Source of the DNA: Nyssa sinensis
Taxonomy: Eukaryota; Streptophyta; Magnoliopsida; Cornales; Nyssaceae
DNA: 64,000 bases
Assembly: GCA_008638375.1 (NCBI GenBank)
Contig: CM018038.1
Coordinates: 17,699,485 to 17,763,484, forward strand
Reading direction: 5' to 3'
This document shows positions 44,971 through 57,092 of the stretch, piece by piece; positions within the stretch are counted from its first letter, which is position 1; each line of letters opens with the position of its first letter. The notes beneath the pieces are model-generated. The model was not told the origin of the DNA and did not search any database. It saw only the letters and a program-made list of their open reading frames with translations. The position numbers and the translations under genes are program-made.

Positions 44971-45990
44971 TCACTTAATTTCACTCACCTTTGCATAGAA
45001 ATTCTTTTGTTTTCTCTCTGATTTTCTCTCAATGGCCGAATTTTGATTTTCTTTTTCTCTCTCATTTTTCTGGGCCTCTCTCTGATTTTCACTCTTTTTC
45101 TTTAGATCACTCTCTTTTTGCAATCTCACTTGATCCTCATATACTTGTTGTGGTGTCAACGGTACAAGAGTGATTGATCGTTGGTTAAGTACAAAGGAGT
45201 ATCTGTTCCTAAAGCCTTCATGCTTCACATGTCTATCAAACTGCCATGGACGCCCTAGCAATAAGTGTCCCGCCTGCATCGGTACTACATCACACAACAC
45301 TTCATCTTCGTATTTACCTATTCGAAAGGCAACTAACACCTGCTTGTTCACCCTTATCTCACCACTATCATTCAACCATTGCAACTTGTATGGTCTAGGG
45401 TGCTTCAACACAGGTAATCCCATTTTTTCCACCATAATTGTGCTAGCAACATTAGTACAACTACCACCATCAATAATCACACTACATACCTTGTCCTTGA
45501 CGTAACACCTAGTATGAAAAATGTTCTCCCACTGCCCTTCATCAATTGCTGTTGCTTGTAAGCTCAATCCCCTTCTCACTACCAACGTCAATGCATCAGG
45601 GGCTAAATATTCCTCCACAGAAATGTCCTCCAATGGTGGCATGTCGTCGGTGTCGGAAGCTTCATTGTCGGTCACAATTTCTCCATTGTCTTGCAACACC
45701 ATGACCTGCTTGTTTGGACATTGACTGGCTATGTGTGCCCTGCCTTGACATTTAAAACATTTAATGTCACGATTCCTAGAGGTAGAAGTGTCAGTTTTAC
45801 CTTGAGGAACATGGCTGGTGTGCGCAGACTTGGGCTCGTAGTTGGACGCTTGTGACTTGTCCATTTGCTTGGTAGAACTCGGTTTCCAAGAGGTAGAACT
45901 GAAATCATGGGCTGCACGTGACCCACCCCTCCTCTTTGAGTTGTTGCTCCATTTTGATGGCCATGTGCACCATATCTTCCAACTCCACAT
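44971..45990 (-). pseudogene. zinc knuckle and protease of element E
   Basis: The minus-strand frame has CFKCQGRAHIASQCPNK (CX2CX4HX4C, with H displaced by the RA of GRAH), an acidic stretch (DNEASDTDDMPPLEDISVEE) and the protease region VCSVIIDGGSCTNVASTIMV, in which the catalytic D-G survives as DGGS. VPMQAGHLLLGRPWQFDRHV follows. The end is lysine/glutamate-rich (about 45,150-45,000). The frame is the continuation of gag after a one-base shift at about 45,930 and ends in TGA at about 44,970. The first ~25 residues of the open frame (MWSWKIWCTWPS) are out-of-frame read of gag. Confidence 0.88.
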
Positions 45991-46789
45991 AATGCTGCAT
46001 CTCTACCTTATCTTGGATTTCCCGGTTTAATCCAAGTAAAAATCTAGCCATTGTAGCCTCTCGATCTTCCTCAACATTAGCTCGGATCATAGCAATCTCC
46101 ATCTCCTTATAGTAATCCTCTACACTTTGGCTTCCCTGTCTAAGACCTTGTAACTTTTTGTACAACTCTCGGTAGTAGTAACTTGGAACGAACCGCTTCC
46201 TTATCACCATTTTCATCTCCTCCCATGTCTCTATTGGTCGTTCTCTATTACGCCTCCTGTTTATAACAAGCTGATCCCACCAAGTAACAGCATAGTCAGA
46301 AAATTCAATCACAGCTAATTTTACCTTCTTTGTTTCAGAATAATTGTGGCAGTCAAATATGAACTCCATCTTTTTCTCCCACTCAAGGTATGCTTCAGGA
46401 TCCGATCTACCTTGAAATGACGGAATCTTCATCTTAATACCACCCAAGTTGTTATCTTCCCGATTCCTGGCTTCTCTAAACCACCCTCAATGTCTCCTAT
46501 TACCAACAACAGAATCCTGATCATCTTCTTCATCAAAACCAGCCCCATAAGGCTCTTCATCTTCAACCCTCACTTCCCACGGTTGAACTCTTTCCCTTCT
46601 ACGCAAATTAGGGACGTTTTGTGGCTGCCTCTCACGTGCACTTTCCATATGATCTATTCGTTCATGAATTTGCTCCAGTTCCAACTTCATCACATGCCAC
46701 ATCTCACTCAGCATGGCCTCCATAAACACTTTCGGATCAGTCAGTGCCATAGCATCTTCAGCAATGCTCTTAGCATTGTTGTGAGACAT
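45905..46789 (-). pseudogene. gag: gag of element E
   Basis: It starts at ATG 46,789 (MSHNNAKSIAEDAMALTDPK), with an N-terminal helix-rich part and an acidic block. One TGA at about 46,487 sits in frame. The core follows at 46,447-45,905: MKIPSFQGRSDPEAYLEWEK, VIEFSDYAVTWWDQLVINRR, FVPSYYYRELYKKLQGLRQG and GLNREIQDKVEMQHYVELED. A frame change in a G-run at about 45,930 passes to the zinc-knuckle frame. The shell domain is otherwise complete in length, so this element may have kept gag longer than pol. Confidence 0.88.
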
Positions 46790-47756
46790 GTTTCCTGCAA
46801 AACAAAGTTAGAAGGAAAGGACCTCACAGTACTCTCCCTTACGTGTTTACACTCAAGAATGTGAATCACTCTACACTCGTGTTTCACTCAAAAATACATG
46901 GCTTTTATCCCTCTAATGTTCTCACCACTCTTGCCTTTTTCCACTCGATAATTTCTCTTGTAGTTCTTTTGAAACTAAACAAACAATACTCAAAATTTTC
47001 AGCAACAATTCACCAAGAACTCATCAAGGAATTTCAGGTTTTAAAAACAAGAATACAAGGAACACGGGTTGATTTTTTTTTTTTTTTTTTGGGCTTATTG
47101 GAACCACAATGGATGAAAACAAATAATTTTTTTTTTGTACTTTTTTTATTTTTGTACTCCCTTTTTTTTGTGCTCTTTTTTTTTTTTTTTTTGTACTCCT
47201 TTTTTTTTTTTTACAGCAACCTTGAATATGTTGTCCCTTTTTTTTTTTTGGAAGAGGAGGCAAGCAGAATAGGAAACAAATAAGAAAGAAAAGTCAAAAA
47301 GTCAAAGGAAAGGAGAAAATGAATTGCACTGAATGGCTGATTAGAAAAGAATGTGGAGAAAATAAAGAATAAAGAAAAAGAATGAAGAATAGAAAAAGAA
47401 AGAAGGGCTGATTAGAAAAGGAATAAAGAAGCACCGAAACAGCGGCTGGCGCAACAACAAAGCAGCGTGGAGAAAAATAAAAAAAAAGGGGAGACCAGGC
47501 GGCTGAAGCAAAAGTCAAAAGACACAAAAAGAAACAAAACAAGATTTGCAGAAGGAAGAACAAGAAGACGATGTGACGTTGAGAATTTTTTTTTTTTTTT
47601 GTTCTATTTCGCTGGACAGGCCCTGCAGCTAAAAAAAAACAAACAAAAGAACAGCAGGAATAGAAAGAAGAAAAGGGCTGTGATTTTTTTTTTTTCCAGG
47701 GATAATAATCTAACGCAATAATTAAAAGGATAGATTAGACCTGATTTGTAGTCTGA
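46790..47756 (-). other. leader of element E with A/T homopolymer tracts
   Basis: Between the gag start and the primer site there is nearly 1 kb without a gene. It holds at least six poly-T runs on the plus strand, the longest about 47,071-47,090, 47,176-47,192 and 47,585-47,600, which read as poly-A in the element's RNA. Small open frames here are products of these runs. Confidence 0.75.
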
Positions 47757-47768
47757 GCTTTGATACCA
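47757..47768 (-). promoter_or_regulatory. primer-binding site of element E
   Basis: Minus-strand TGGTATCAAAGC, two bases from the 5' LTR end at 47,771. It differs by one base from the TGGTATCAGAGC site of element D and suits a methionine-initiator tRNA primer. Confidence 0.85.
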
Positions 47769-47770
47769 AA

Positions 47771-48697
47771 TGATGTGAACCTCGCCAAGAAATAACGAGA
47801 CCCGACAACGAAAAGGAGAATCCAAGATCGTTCTACAATTAGATCTGAATGGAAGACCTCGACCCGTTGTTTACGACAAACAAGAACCTCGGTATATATG
47901 ACCTAAACCCGTTGTTTAGTGCGAAACACGAACCTCGGTATAAGGAAGACGCCACAAACGGTGGTGGAAACCGTTTAATAAGTCGTTGGTGAACGCCACG
48001 GGAAATCCCGATAAGTTCTGATAGTTCTTGAAAGAACCGTAGAGAAAATACTCTCACAATTTTTTTGAATAATTGTTTGCCCGCCAAATGCGGCTACAAG
48101 TTATTTTTAAAACATTCTACGAAACCCTAGGGTCGAATAAGGCCTACGTTAAATAAAAGATATGGGCTAAACATTTTCAGGCCCAAAACATCCTAAACTA
48201 CCAACTAAAATAATAAAAGAAACCCACTAATTACGTTAGAATTTCGCGCAGCCAAAAACGTCATCAGTGCAGGTACAGCAACTTCAAGCCCAATTTTGAC
48301 CTTGATGAAGCCCGAATCTCGGAAACCTCAAAACATAAAAGTTGTAGAAATATTCCTTGTCTTTCCATAGCATCTTGAATAATCTCAATCGGAGCTCTGA
48401 TGAGAGAGTTATGCTCAGATTACGAAGCGACATTGAAACTGTATGAAAATCGCCCAATTAGAGTTTTTGCCAATTTAAGCTTAGCCTTGGCCAGATTCTT
48501 CTCGAACTTGAATCATGTTTATGAATCTTTGGTGCCCACGTGGTACATGCTCAATGGGCCTCCACGAATTTGCTTGGGTCTATGCCTCTTGAATCAATTC
48601 GTTGAGTACATCTTTAAACTTCCTTGGTCGTGCTCTCGTAACCGGCCCAATTGGGACTTGAACTAGATCCCTTGAAGTTGTGCTATGATTTGCATCA
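47771..48697 (-). repeat. 5' LTR of element E
   Basis: 927 bp, the pair of 43,685-44,611. It carries the same coding end of pol (minus 48,697 leftward), as expected because LTRs are copied together. It is followed by the aagag duplication at 48,698-48,702, six native LINE bases, and then the ggttt duplication of LTR F. Confidence 0.92.
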
Positions 48698-49379
48698 AAG
48701 AGTATGGTGGTTTTGTCACATCCCGAACCCCACCCTACGCGGATGTCGAGAACGTGACTGCCAGTCGGTCGCGACGCGACCAACCAAAGGCAAATTCTGA
48801 ACTTTCCGACGAATTGCACTCCAACTGTAGGGTCAGATGCAGCGGAATTTAAAACTTTTTCTTTGTGTCACGGGAATGCAACTCACTTATCCATCATAAG
48901 AATATGTATCACAGAGCAAGACTAAATCCAGTCAGTCAACAATTCTAATCTCAGAGCATATCTAAAATCAAGCATATAACAACAGAGCAGATCTAATATC
49001 TCTAGAGTACCATTAGTTCCATGAGCCATGTCTATCTAGTATATATCAGTCAAGTCAGTCATAACATACCACTCACCGGAATAACCAGGTTCAATCCACA
49101 ATAAACCAGTCTCTACAATTCAGTGCCGTCAGATCCTTACTTGCGATGCCACTTGGCCTATTCACGTCATGTCATAGTACCTTCTAATCCAATGGAGGTA
49201 ATTCCTGAAAAATGTCAGAATAATGCGGTGAGCTTAAATAAGCCCAGTGAGTAACACAGATTCCCTATCATGGGTTTCAAAACCAGTTTTGTGCTTCCAA
49301 GGCACATGGATAATTTAGTCATTTCAAAAATAACTATTTTTATAAATCCATTTCATAAGCAGTCTAGTACAATAAAACA

Positions 49380-50060
49380 GAATCGAACAGACAATACAAA
49401 CGGATCGGAACAGGACATAACCAATCGGTCAGAACAATAACTATTGCTAATATATCAGTCAAGACACAGACTCTTCATTAACGGAATGAATCACAATCGG
49501 TCTAAGTGGGAACAATAAGTCAGTCAAGACAGGGGCATATTATCAATGGCTAGAACATAACGGAGTTGAACAAGATCAATCAAGACAAGGCATACCAATA
49601 ACAGGACGGAAACATAACGGAACTAGACCATCTATCAATCAGGCCAGACATATCATCAACGGACGGAATATAACGGAATCGAACGGAAACAATACATCAG
49701 TCAAGCAAAGGCACATCGCAAACGGATAAAATTATAACGGAACTAAACGGAAACAATACACTAATCAAGGCACAGGCAAATCATGAACAGGACACAACAT
49801 AACGGAACTGAGTAGAAACAATATAACAATCAAGTCAGGGACACATCACTGTCGGAACTAATCATAACTGGACTGAACAATGTTTCAATCAAGACAGACG
49901 TATCATCAATGGACAGTACACAACGGAACTGGACCATATACCAATCAAGGCGGACTTAACATCATTAACGGACGGAACATGTCAGAACCGGACGGAACAT
50001 ATCAATCGAGGCAGACATATCATTAACGGACAGCACATAATCGAACTGAACGGAATTCCT
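49380..50060. repeat. degenerate ~60-bp minisatellite in LTR F
   Basis: Phrases of the form acataacggaact and tcaatcaagacaggcac recur about every 50-70 bases, roughly ten times: for example near 49,554, 49,609, 49,667, 49,727, 49,797, 49,915 and 50,030. The units vary in length and sequence. The other LTRs of the family do not show it so expanded, which partly explains the greater length of F. Confidence 0.75.
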
Positions 50061-50749
50061 AATTCGAAGGACACAAGCACATCACGTGGAATGTGGTACA
50101 AAGGGCGTACATTAAGTACATACATTTAAACAATATAGTATTCAGACAGTATACTATACAAATCGGTACGATACAACAAAATGTTGTTCTTTGCCTATAT
50201 CACATGGTTTATTTAATCGTTTCTGAAATAATGGTTCAATATATCCATTTTATCTCAACAGTTCAAAACGGGCAAAACAGTACGGGATGCTAGCACAGGG
50301 ATCAGGAATATAGTCAACTATTTAAAAAGACTAAACCATGTCATAAGTGATATAGTACGAAAAGGCATGCATTTAAATAATTGCACTTAAATAATTGCAT
50401 TCAAAACAGATCAGTAAATCAAGGGACAGTATCAAAACAGTGTCAGAAGTTACTCACAAACTTTACGCTTATTTCCTTGCATAAATAATCTGATAACCTC
50501 CAGGTACGTCAGGCATCTCCATGTTTATCTTGAATAATAATCATCAATCACAGACAGATCAGAACTCATTCATTCAGGTCTCATTCGTCATCTTAGGTAT
50601 CTATTGGATTACCTAAGATAGCCTAGTAGCCTATCGCCCTTCCATTGGGTATCACCCGAGGCTATTTCATTCTTTAATTAGGCTTAGCAATTATTAGGAT
50701 TATATCCTAAGTCATTTAGACTTCAATTGTTATCAGTCAGGCACTCATT

Positions 50750-51130
50750 CAACCTTAGGGGCAAAATGGTAATTTTACCATTTTTGTCCCTGACCCTGTC
50801 GTGGTCTTCGGAATAGTCTTTATATCTTAAGTACAAATTTCTACGTCCTTTGGACTTTAATCGGTATCAGTTAGGTTCTCATTTTAACCATAGGGGCAAA
50901 ATGGTAATTTCGCCATTCTTATCCCAGACCCTGCTATGGTCCTCAGAATATCCCATATACGTATATATGAAGTTTTAAGTCTTTTAGACTTTAATCGGTA
51001 TCAGTTGGGTACTTATTTAGTCTTAGGGGCAAAATGGTAATTTTGTCATTTTTGCCCCGGACCCTATCATGGTCCTCAGAACGTCCCATATATCTCATGT
51101 ATAAATTTGTAAGTCCCTTGGACTTCATTT
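50750..51130. repeat. three ~134-bp modules in LTR F
   Basis: The phrase ggggcaaaatggtaattt begins at about 50,758, 50,892 and 51,025. Each is followed by ccctgaccctg/ccggaccctat-like bases, 'tggtcctcagaa' and 'ggactttaatcggtatcag'. Looser copies continue to about 51,850. They correspond, on the other strand, to the modules in G (13,330-13,740), D (36,250-36,900), C (32,581-32,870) and K. Confidence 0.75.
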
Positions 51131-53518
51131 GGTATCTGCTTTAGATCGTCGGGACACATCAGTCATTTCTCGTTTTACGCGTTGACTTTCTCGGAGTCTT
51201 ATTTAGCCCTTCAGTGTTCATAATTATCCCTATGATAATTTATCATATCAGTTTGACCTTTATTCGACCTCTACTTTGCACTTACAGTGCTCAGGGGTAT
51301 TTTGGTCATTTTACGTTTTGTGTAATTCTGACCCCGATTCGTCATCTAATCAAGTATACAGTCTCCCAGTGTCTGGGCTCCTACCGGTATCAGTTTCGTC
51401 CCAATCGGACTTTGTTTAGGTCTCGTACGGTATCAGGGGTAATTTGGTAATTTCATGTGTCGTATTTTTCGGCACGTCAGTTCATAAAATGGTCCTCACC
51501 ATTAGGTCCAGAGCGTCCAACATAATGAAATCAGACTGTCTGTTATGTTTAATCGGCCCTGGGTATCATTAAGGGCAACTCGGTCATTTACACCTACGTG
51601 TCTGTATTTTTCGGGACCTTGGTTCATTAAACGGACCTCACCGTTGAGTTCAGAATGCCCGAGGTAGTCAAAATAGGCTATCTGATATTTTTATTTGGGT
51701 CTGGGTACCATCAGGGGCAGTTCGATCAATTATCACTTACGGGTCTGTATTTTTCGGGACTGTATTTCCAAAATCGGACTGTACCATTGAGTCCAGAATG
51801 CTTGAAATAGTGAAAATACACTATTTATTTAATTTATTTGGACTCCGTTTGACATATTTAATGTCCAGGGGTAAAATTGTAATTTTACCTATTTAATTAA
51901 ATAATTATTTTATTATTTAATTAATTACCAGGGGCTTAAATGAAGGAATTTCCCAAAATCTGGGCCACTGTGTAATTCCCCAAAACAGTTGGGGTTAATT
52001 CCGTAATTTCAGGAAACTTCAGGGGTCAAAATGTAATTACATAAATTAGGGGTTCAAACCCATTGGCTTTAGGGTTCACTTGCTGAACCGGTCCAAAACT
52101 CCAGTGAACCAACTGGTTCACTGATCCTCACAGAATCGAAATGGCATAATCCAATTAACCCCAATTGCCTTTAATCCTCGGATAGCTTATCCCCAAAACC
52201 TGATTTTAATTTATTAGTCCCGCATCCAAACAGGCAGAATTTGATTTTAAACAAATCAGTTTAGCCCCAGAACGGTGTCGTTCCATTAATGGGGTGGCAC
52301 ATCCGGGAGTGGACACATGTTCTGAGTCAACCCGTGTGACTCGGTTCCAACAGTGAGTCGACTCACCGTCTTCTCCACCCTTCTTCCCCGTTTGATGCCC
52401 TGATTTACGGTTTCGGTCTCCTCCATTTTTGTGGAGTTTCAGGTAGGGTTTCCAACTGATTTTTATTCCAAAACGTTTCTGGATGTGAAGCCATCATCTT
52501 GGCATCGGTATTGGGCTTCGAATCAAGCCAAAATGCTTGATCTAGGTGGGGAATAACCGGACCTGCAACTCGGTTGCAAATCCTTATTTCTCAACCAAAT
52601 GTTGTGAGGTTTGTTTTAAAATGATCCTTGAGTCATGTGGTTTCAAGTCCCATTATCAAAATCTAGTTTAGGAGTCGATTTCAGATTTTAGCTTCCACAG
52701 CCGAAAAGAATAATTCCAGATTCGAGGGTCTTCTAGTGTGATTTTAGGTCGCGGATCAGTGTTTTTGTAACCCTAGGAAGGTCTAGTTCAGTTCTGTACA
52801 TGAAAGAAGTCAATTGGTTGAGGTCGGTTCAGACCTGCAACTCAAGGTCATCCATGGTGGCTGTGTTGTAGTTCTGTGGTTTTCATGGCCATCCGCCCCT
52901 TTCGGTTGTTCTAAAACAATCCTAGGCCTCTCAGTAATACATATATACAGTTTATATAGGTCCAAAGCCACCCAAACAGTACTAACTTCAAACAGAAAAT
53001 TTTCCAGTTTAAAAAGGGTTATACCTCTTTCAAACAATAGCTTTCCTTGCCATCTATGGCTCGGTTCAGGCCTGTTCATGGCTTGATCCAGGTTGCCCCA
53101 GTGCAGCCGTGCCCTCAGTCCTCCTCTTTGTGCATCACATTCCATGGATACACACACAAATCATGCACACAAGCTTATGTATACACATGCAGGCAGCCTC
53201 CAAATTTCTATCTATTTCTCTCAATGGCAGGTCTGACTCACACTCACAAGCAGTTTTTTTGGACTCCAATTCTGAGACACACCATCACAACATATACAAG
53301 TATATGTATATATTTTATAAATTATGTTGTTGCATGGTTTCTCATTGGGTGGAATGGTGGTCCAATCAGATTTAGTCTGCCTATATATATATATATATAT
53401 ATTACATATTTTATATATCATATATGGCTGCATGAAACCCCATTGGTCCATTTGGGTGGTAGCTTGGGGCAACTTTGAATATATATACAATTTAGTTGTA
53501 TATATATGCACAAAGTAA

Positions 53519-53586
53519 TGGCAGCCCAATTGGTAAATTTTTTGAGAAAAAGTCATTCCCTCAAAGGTGAAGGGTTCAATTCCCTT
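53519..53586 (+). other. tRNA-like sequence in LTR F, antisense to the LTR
   Basis: Tggcagcccaattggtaa resembles a D-arm/A box. At 53,570-53,586 a perfect 5-bp stem (aaggg/ccctt) closes a 7-base loop beginning ttcaatt, with ggttcaattcc fitting the Pol III B box. The 5' and 3' ends do not form a convincing acceptor stem and no anticodon arm is clear, so this is not called as a tRNA. A homologous stretch lies antisense in the 5' LTR of D. Confidence 0.45.
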
Positions 53587-53925
53587 AGCCACCATTTTGG
53601 CCATTTTTCACCATTTTTGGTTAAGGCCTTGTTTGGCTGCGCATTAATTCAGTTTCTGATGTTTGCCTCATAACTTTCATTCCGTAACTGCTTTTTCGAT
53701 GCGGTTTGTTCCGAGAGTTTCATATTTCAGTTATCTACAGTGTCAGAGGTTCCGTGTCATTTATTAGTCATTCGGGATTTCCGTGGTTAATTAATTCGAA
53801 TTCCGTCAGTGTTAAATTGACATTATTTCACCTAATTAATTGGTAATTAGGTTCGGGTATTGTACCTTATTCTCGAACATGTTTTAATTGTTTTATCGGT
53901 CTATCTTGACCGTCAGGAGATTAGG

Positions 53926-54216
53926 TGTAATATCCCGACCCGGGATATAGCATGTACACCGGGCTGAACCGGGCTATAAAATATTTAATTACCCGAATAA
54001 ACCGCCAATTGAATTTTGTAATGCGTACACGCGCGCATAATTAAATGGATAGGTATATAAGAATATATACATAGATAATGTATCAATGTAATTTTATATA
54101 TATATATATATACACACACATGGCCGTATACATATATATTTATATATGTGTGCATAGGTGGATAAGGAATCAGAAATGGGAAAAGAATAGAATATGAGGT
54201 GTGTGTTACGTGTGAT

Positions 54217-54274
<58 letters not shown>

Positions 54275-56997
54275 AGAAATCTAGTGTGCATGTGTGAGGT
54301 GTCGTGTGTGCATGGATATGCTGCCACCGCAGCTACAGGTGGCAAGGGCCACCGACTGGGGGGTCGGTTAAGGGAAGGAAGAAAGGGTTAGTGGAAGAGA
54401 GAAAAACTGAAATGCAGGAAAAGAAGGAAATCGAGGGGCAAGAAGTTAGAGAGAGAGAGAGAGAACCGATTTAAGCAATTGAAGGAAATCAGCAACTAAA
54501 ACAGGTAACCAAACCTTGCTGTGTTGCGTAGATTCTTCTTGCATGCTATTGTAAATTGGTAGGACTTGAAACAGGAAAGAAAAAAATAAGAAAAACCAGA
54601 ACTGGGTTTGATGGTTGGAAATGGTGATTAAAAATAAGTGAAACCAAATCAAGATTTGAACCATAATACGGATAGGAAACGTCTCCAGGGACCCAACGCA
54701 CTTTGAATCAGCTTAAATGGTCAAGAAATGGCCATTCTGTGGCCAGTTATTCCCTCACCGGTGCAACGCCAGAAACTGGGAATGGGTGCATGAAACCGGT
54801 GAGGTTGGAGGTTAAAATTAGTCCTAAAATATTCCTTACAATCTTAGAATTCATTGGGAAGAAAAACAGTAAAGTTTGGACGTAAAACCATGAAGATCCG
54901 TGAGGAACTGCACTGTTCCGGCGACCGTGGCCAGAAAACCCACCGGAGAAGACGACCGGATTAACGGGGGCTTCTTCGGGTCAGGGTGAGACCGGGTCTG
55001 GGTCGGGTCGGGTTGAGATCCGACTGACTGCAATACGGGTACCAACACTGTGTCGTTTTGTTTTAAAAATTAAAATAATTTGGGCTTGTTTGGTCATGGA
55101 TATAAGGGATTAAAATTGGGTTGGGGTTGTCCAAACCGTGGATAGGGTGAGAGAATTGGATATCTCAATCCGATTCTCTGAAGTTAACTGAACCGGTTGG
55201 TTCACAGTGGAATGGAACCGGTTTAGGGTTTCTGGTTCTGAACCAACTGGTTCAGACCGCAACTCTAGCTATTTACATTTTGACCCCGAAAGTTATAGAT
55301 AATTCCACTAAGGCCCAACAGAGAAATGTTAATTTTACAAAAATACCCCTGACTCAAAAGTGGGTCAAACGAGGTCCAAATAGGGCAAATGAATAGTCAA
55401 TTTTTATTATCTCGCATGCTCTGAGTCCAATGGTGAGGTCCGTTTCATGAGACGGAGTCCCGAAAAGTTACGACTTGTAAAAAATGACCAAAATACCCCT
55501 GCTTCATAAGTGAGTCAAATGGACTCCGATTGAATTAAATAATTAGTGAATTTTTATTATTCTGAACCTTCCGAATCTATTGGTAATGTTAAAATTATGA
55601 AAAGAGGTTCCGAGAACAACGGACATATAAAATTCTAAATAAGTATTAGAAATATTGATCATAGCAAGGCATAGAATTTGGTGAATAGAAATTATTCTGA
55701 AACGTATTTACTGATATATAGGGAACTCAACGGGAAAAGGAAAACCTACAGGAGACTGATTTAGCAATGCATTAGAGGTAAGTAGATACCCTTTCTCTTC
55801 CATGTGGTGTTATCAAGCCAAGTTCATTCTTTTACTGCCAAACTTGTACTCCTGAGCGTATCTGATGTTATTGTCTCCACAACGTGATATTGTTCTATCT
55901 GGTGGACATTGATTTATTGTTGTACCATTGTTATCATGTTGAACCGTATTTTGAAATGCCTATTGTTATGTTTCCATTGAATTGATGATATTCCATTTTT
56001 ATATACTCCTATGGAATCATTTATGATCATGAAATGTTTATGTATACTGGATTTGTGCTCAGTCACAATATCCATCCGATGCTTTTAAATTCACTGAAGA
56101 CCTTCGGGTCGAGTCCGTGAACGGACATATGGCCATACACTGGAATGCACTGAAGGGGGTAAACCGGGCCCCCAAGGACCGAGGGCATATCAAGCCCTGA
56201 CACAGAACAAAAGCATCTCTTATACGATTGCTCAACTATAATTGTTGAATTACATTGTTCTTGTGATTATCTAGTATTGTGAGATATTCCTTTATTGATT
56301 TATTGTGACCAATTATAATGGCAGTACTTTCTTGTTATTGTATTATCGTCGAGAATTCCAGGACATTGTTATGCCATTCCTACTGATTACACATTGAGAT
56401 GCCACTGTTCATTTGCCACTGTTCACATGTTAAGAGTTTCATGTTGATGTTATGTCCCTTACTCCTAATTGTACATTGTGTTCTATTGTTATTGGCCCTT
56501 ATGGCAACTGTTCCCATTGGCTATCATAGCATCTTATTTCTTATGATTGGCTATCATATTCTTGTTCTTGGATTCATATTCTTTTATGATCCTCGATACC
56601 AGTGTCGGAGATCTGTATTTACTTGCTGGGCTCTTGTAGCTCATTCCACCCTCCTCACCCCCATTTCAGGTACTGATGCCGCGAGACCCCGGTAGGAGTT
56701 TAAAGACATAGAAGGACATTTGAGGAAATGCATCAGTTTATGTTTTAGTTCTCCCATGTATTCACCACCCTCGGGTGCTGGTCATGTTTGGTTCTTATTT
56801 TCTTTATGTATAACCATATTATGTATTGTAAAGACTTTCACTAACATTGTGTATTGAAAAGACTTCCGCTGTTATTGTTTTGAGGTTTTAGTACTTTGCA
56901 CATTAGTACCATGATACAGGAATGGAAAAAGTAGGGACGGCCTTCGGGTCGGCCCCGCGACACGAGATCCGCATAGGGTGGGTTTCGGGTCGTGACA
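53926..56997 (+). mobile_element. solo LTR C2 (TGTAATATC family) in LTR F
   Basis: 3,072 bp from TGTAATATCCCGACCCGGGA to GGTTTCGGGTCGTGACA, flanked by ttagg at 53,921-53,925 and 56,998-57,002. It has an (AG)n run at 54,219-54,272, AT runs near 54,095-54,115, modules at about 55,341 and 55,492, and a hairpin at 56,628-56,642. From about 55,330 to the end it is nearly identical to C; before that it is clearly diverged. No coding region. The frame 56,399-56,695 occurs in C as well and is not a gene. Confidence 0.92.
54219..54272. repeat. (AG)n microsatellite
   Basis: An uninterrupted run of about 27 AG dinucleotides inside solo LTR C2. A matching run at 59,614-59,658 lies in LTR K, and a short one at 31,488-31,502 in LTR C, so this LTR position seems prone to expansion. 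Confidence 0.95.
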
Positions 56998-57092
56998 TTA
57001 GGGTTAATTCCCTTGATTATTCTCTAAGCCGGTACTAATTAATAATTAAATTATTAATTATTAATTAAGTAAGATCGGGGTGTTACAGGTTT

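Larger units (their letters stand above)
43685..48697 (-). mobile_element. gag/protease-only Ty3/gypsy element E
   Basis: Two 927-bp LTRs (43,685-44,611; 47,771-48,697) are flanked by aagag at 43,680-43,684 and 48,698-48,702. On the minus strand the LTR starts TGATGCAAATCATAGC and ends GAGGTTCACATCA. It has a primer site (47,768-47,757) and a polypurine tract (about 44,625-44,612). It encodes gag, a zinc knuckle and protease, but joins the start of RT directly to the pol C-terminus. RT, RNase H and integrase are lost. The pol frame runs into the LTR, a habit of some chromoviruses such as CRM, but the clade remains open. Confidence 0.92.
48714..57087 (-). mobile_element. solo LTR F (TGTAACACC family), split by C2
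   Basis: On the minus strand it starts TGTAACACCCCGATCTTAC at 57,087 and ends GGTTCGGGATGTGACA at 48,714, flanked by ggttt at 48,709-48,713 and 57,088-57,092. Without C2 it is about 5.3 kb, the longest LTR in the window. Features include degenerate minisatellites (49,380-50,060), 134-bp modules (about 50,750-51,130 and on to 51,850), a hairpin at 49,230-49,245 and a tRNA-like stretch at 53,519-53,586. No coding region of known family. Plus-strand frames at 52,814-53,518 are repeat-derived. Confidence 0.92.

Noticed and set aside
47024..47283. Lysine-rich or phenylalanine-rich small proteins
   Set aside because: They are translations of poly-A/poly-T runs in the leader of element E.
53519..53593. 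tRNA gene
   Set aside because: A T-arm and A/B-box-like bases exist, but no acceptor stem or anticodon arm is convincing. Kept only as tRNA-like.
53047..53604. Overlapping open frames near 53.2 kb as a host gene
   Set aside because: They lie inside solo LTR F, overlap each other on both strands and cross AT microsatellites, with no domain.
54094..54391. Arg-Glu repeat protein (plus strand) and Leu-Ser repeat protein (minus strand)
   Set aside because: They are products of the (AG)n microsatellite.
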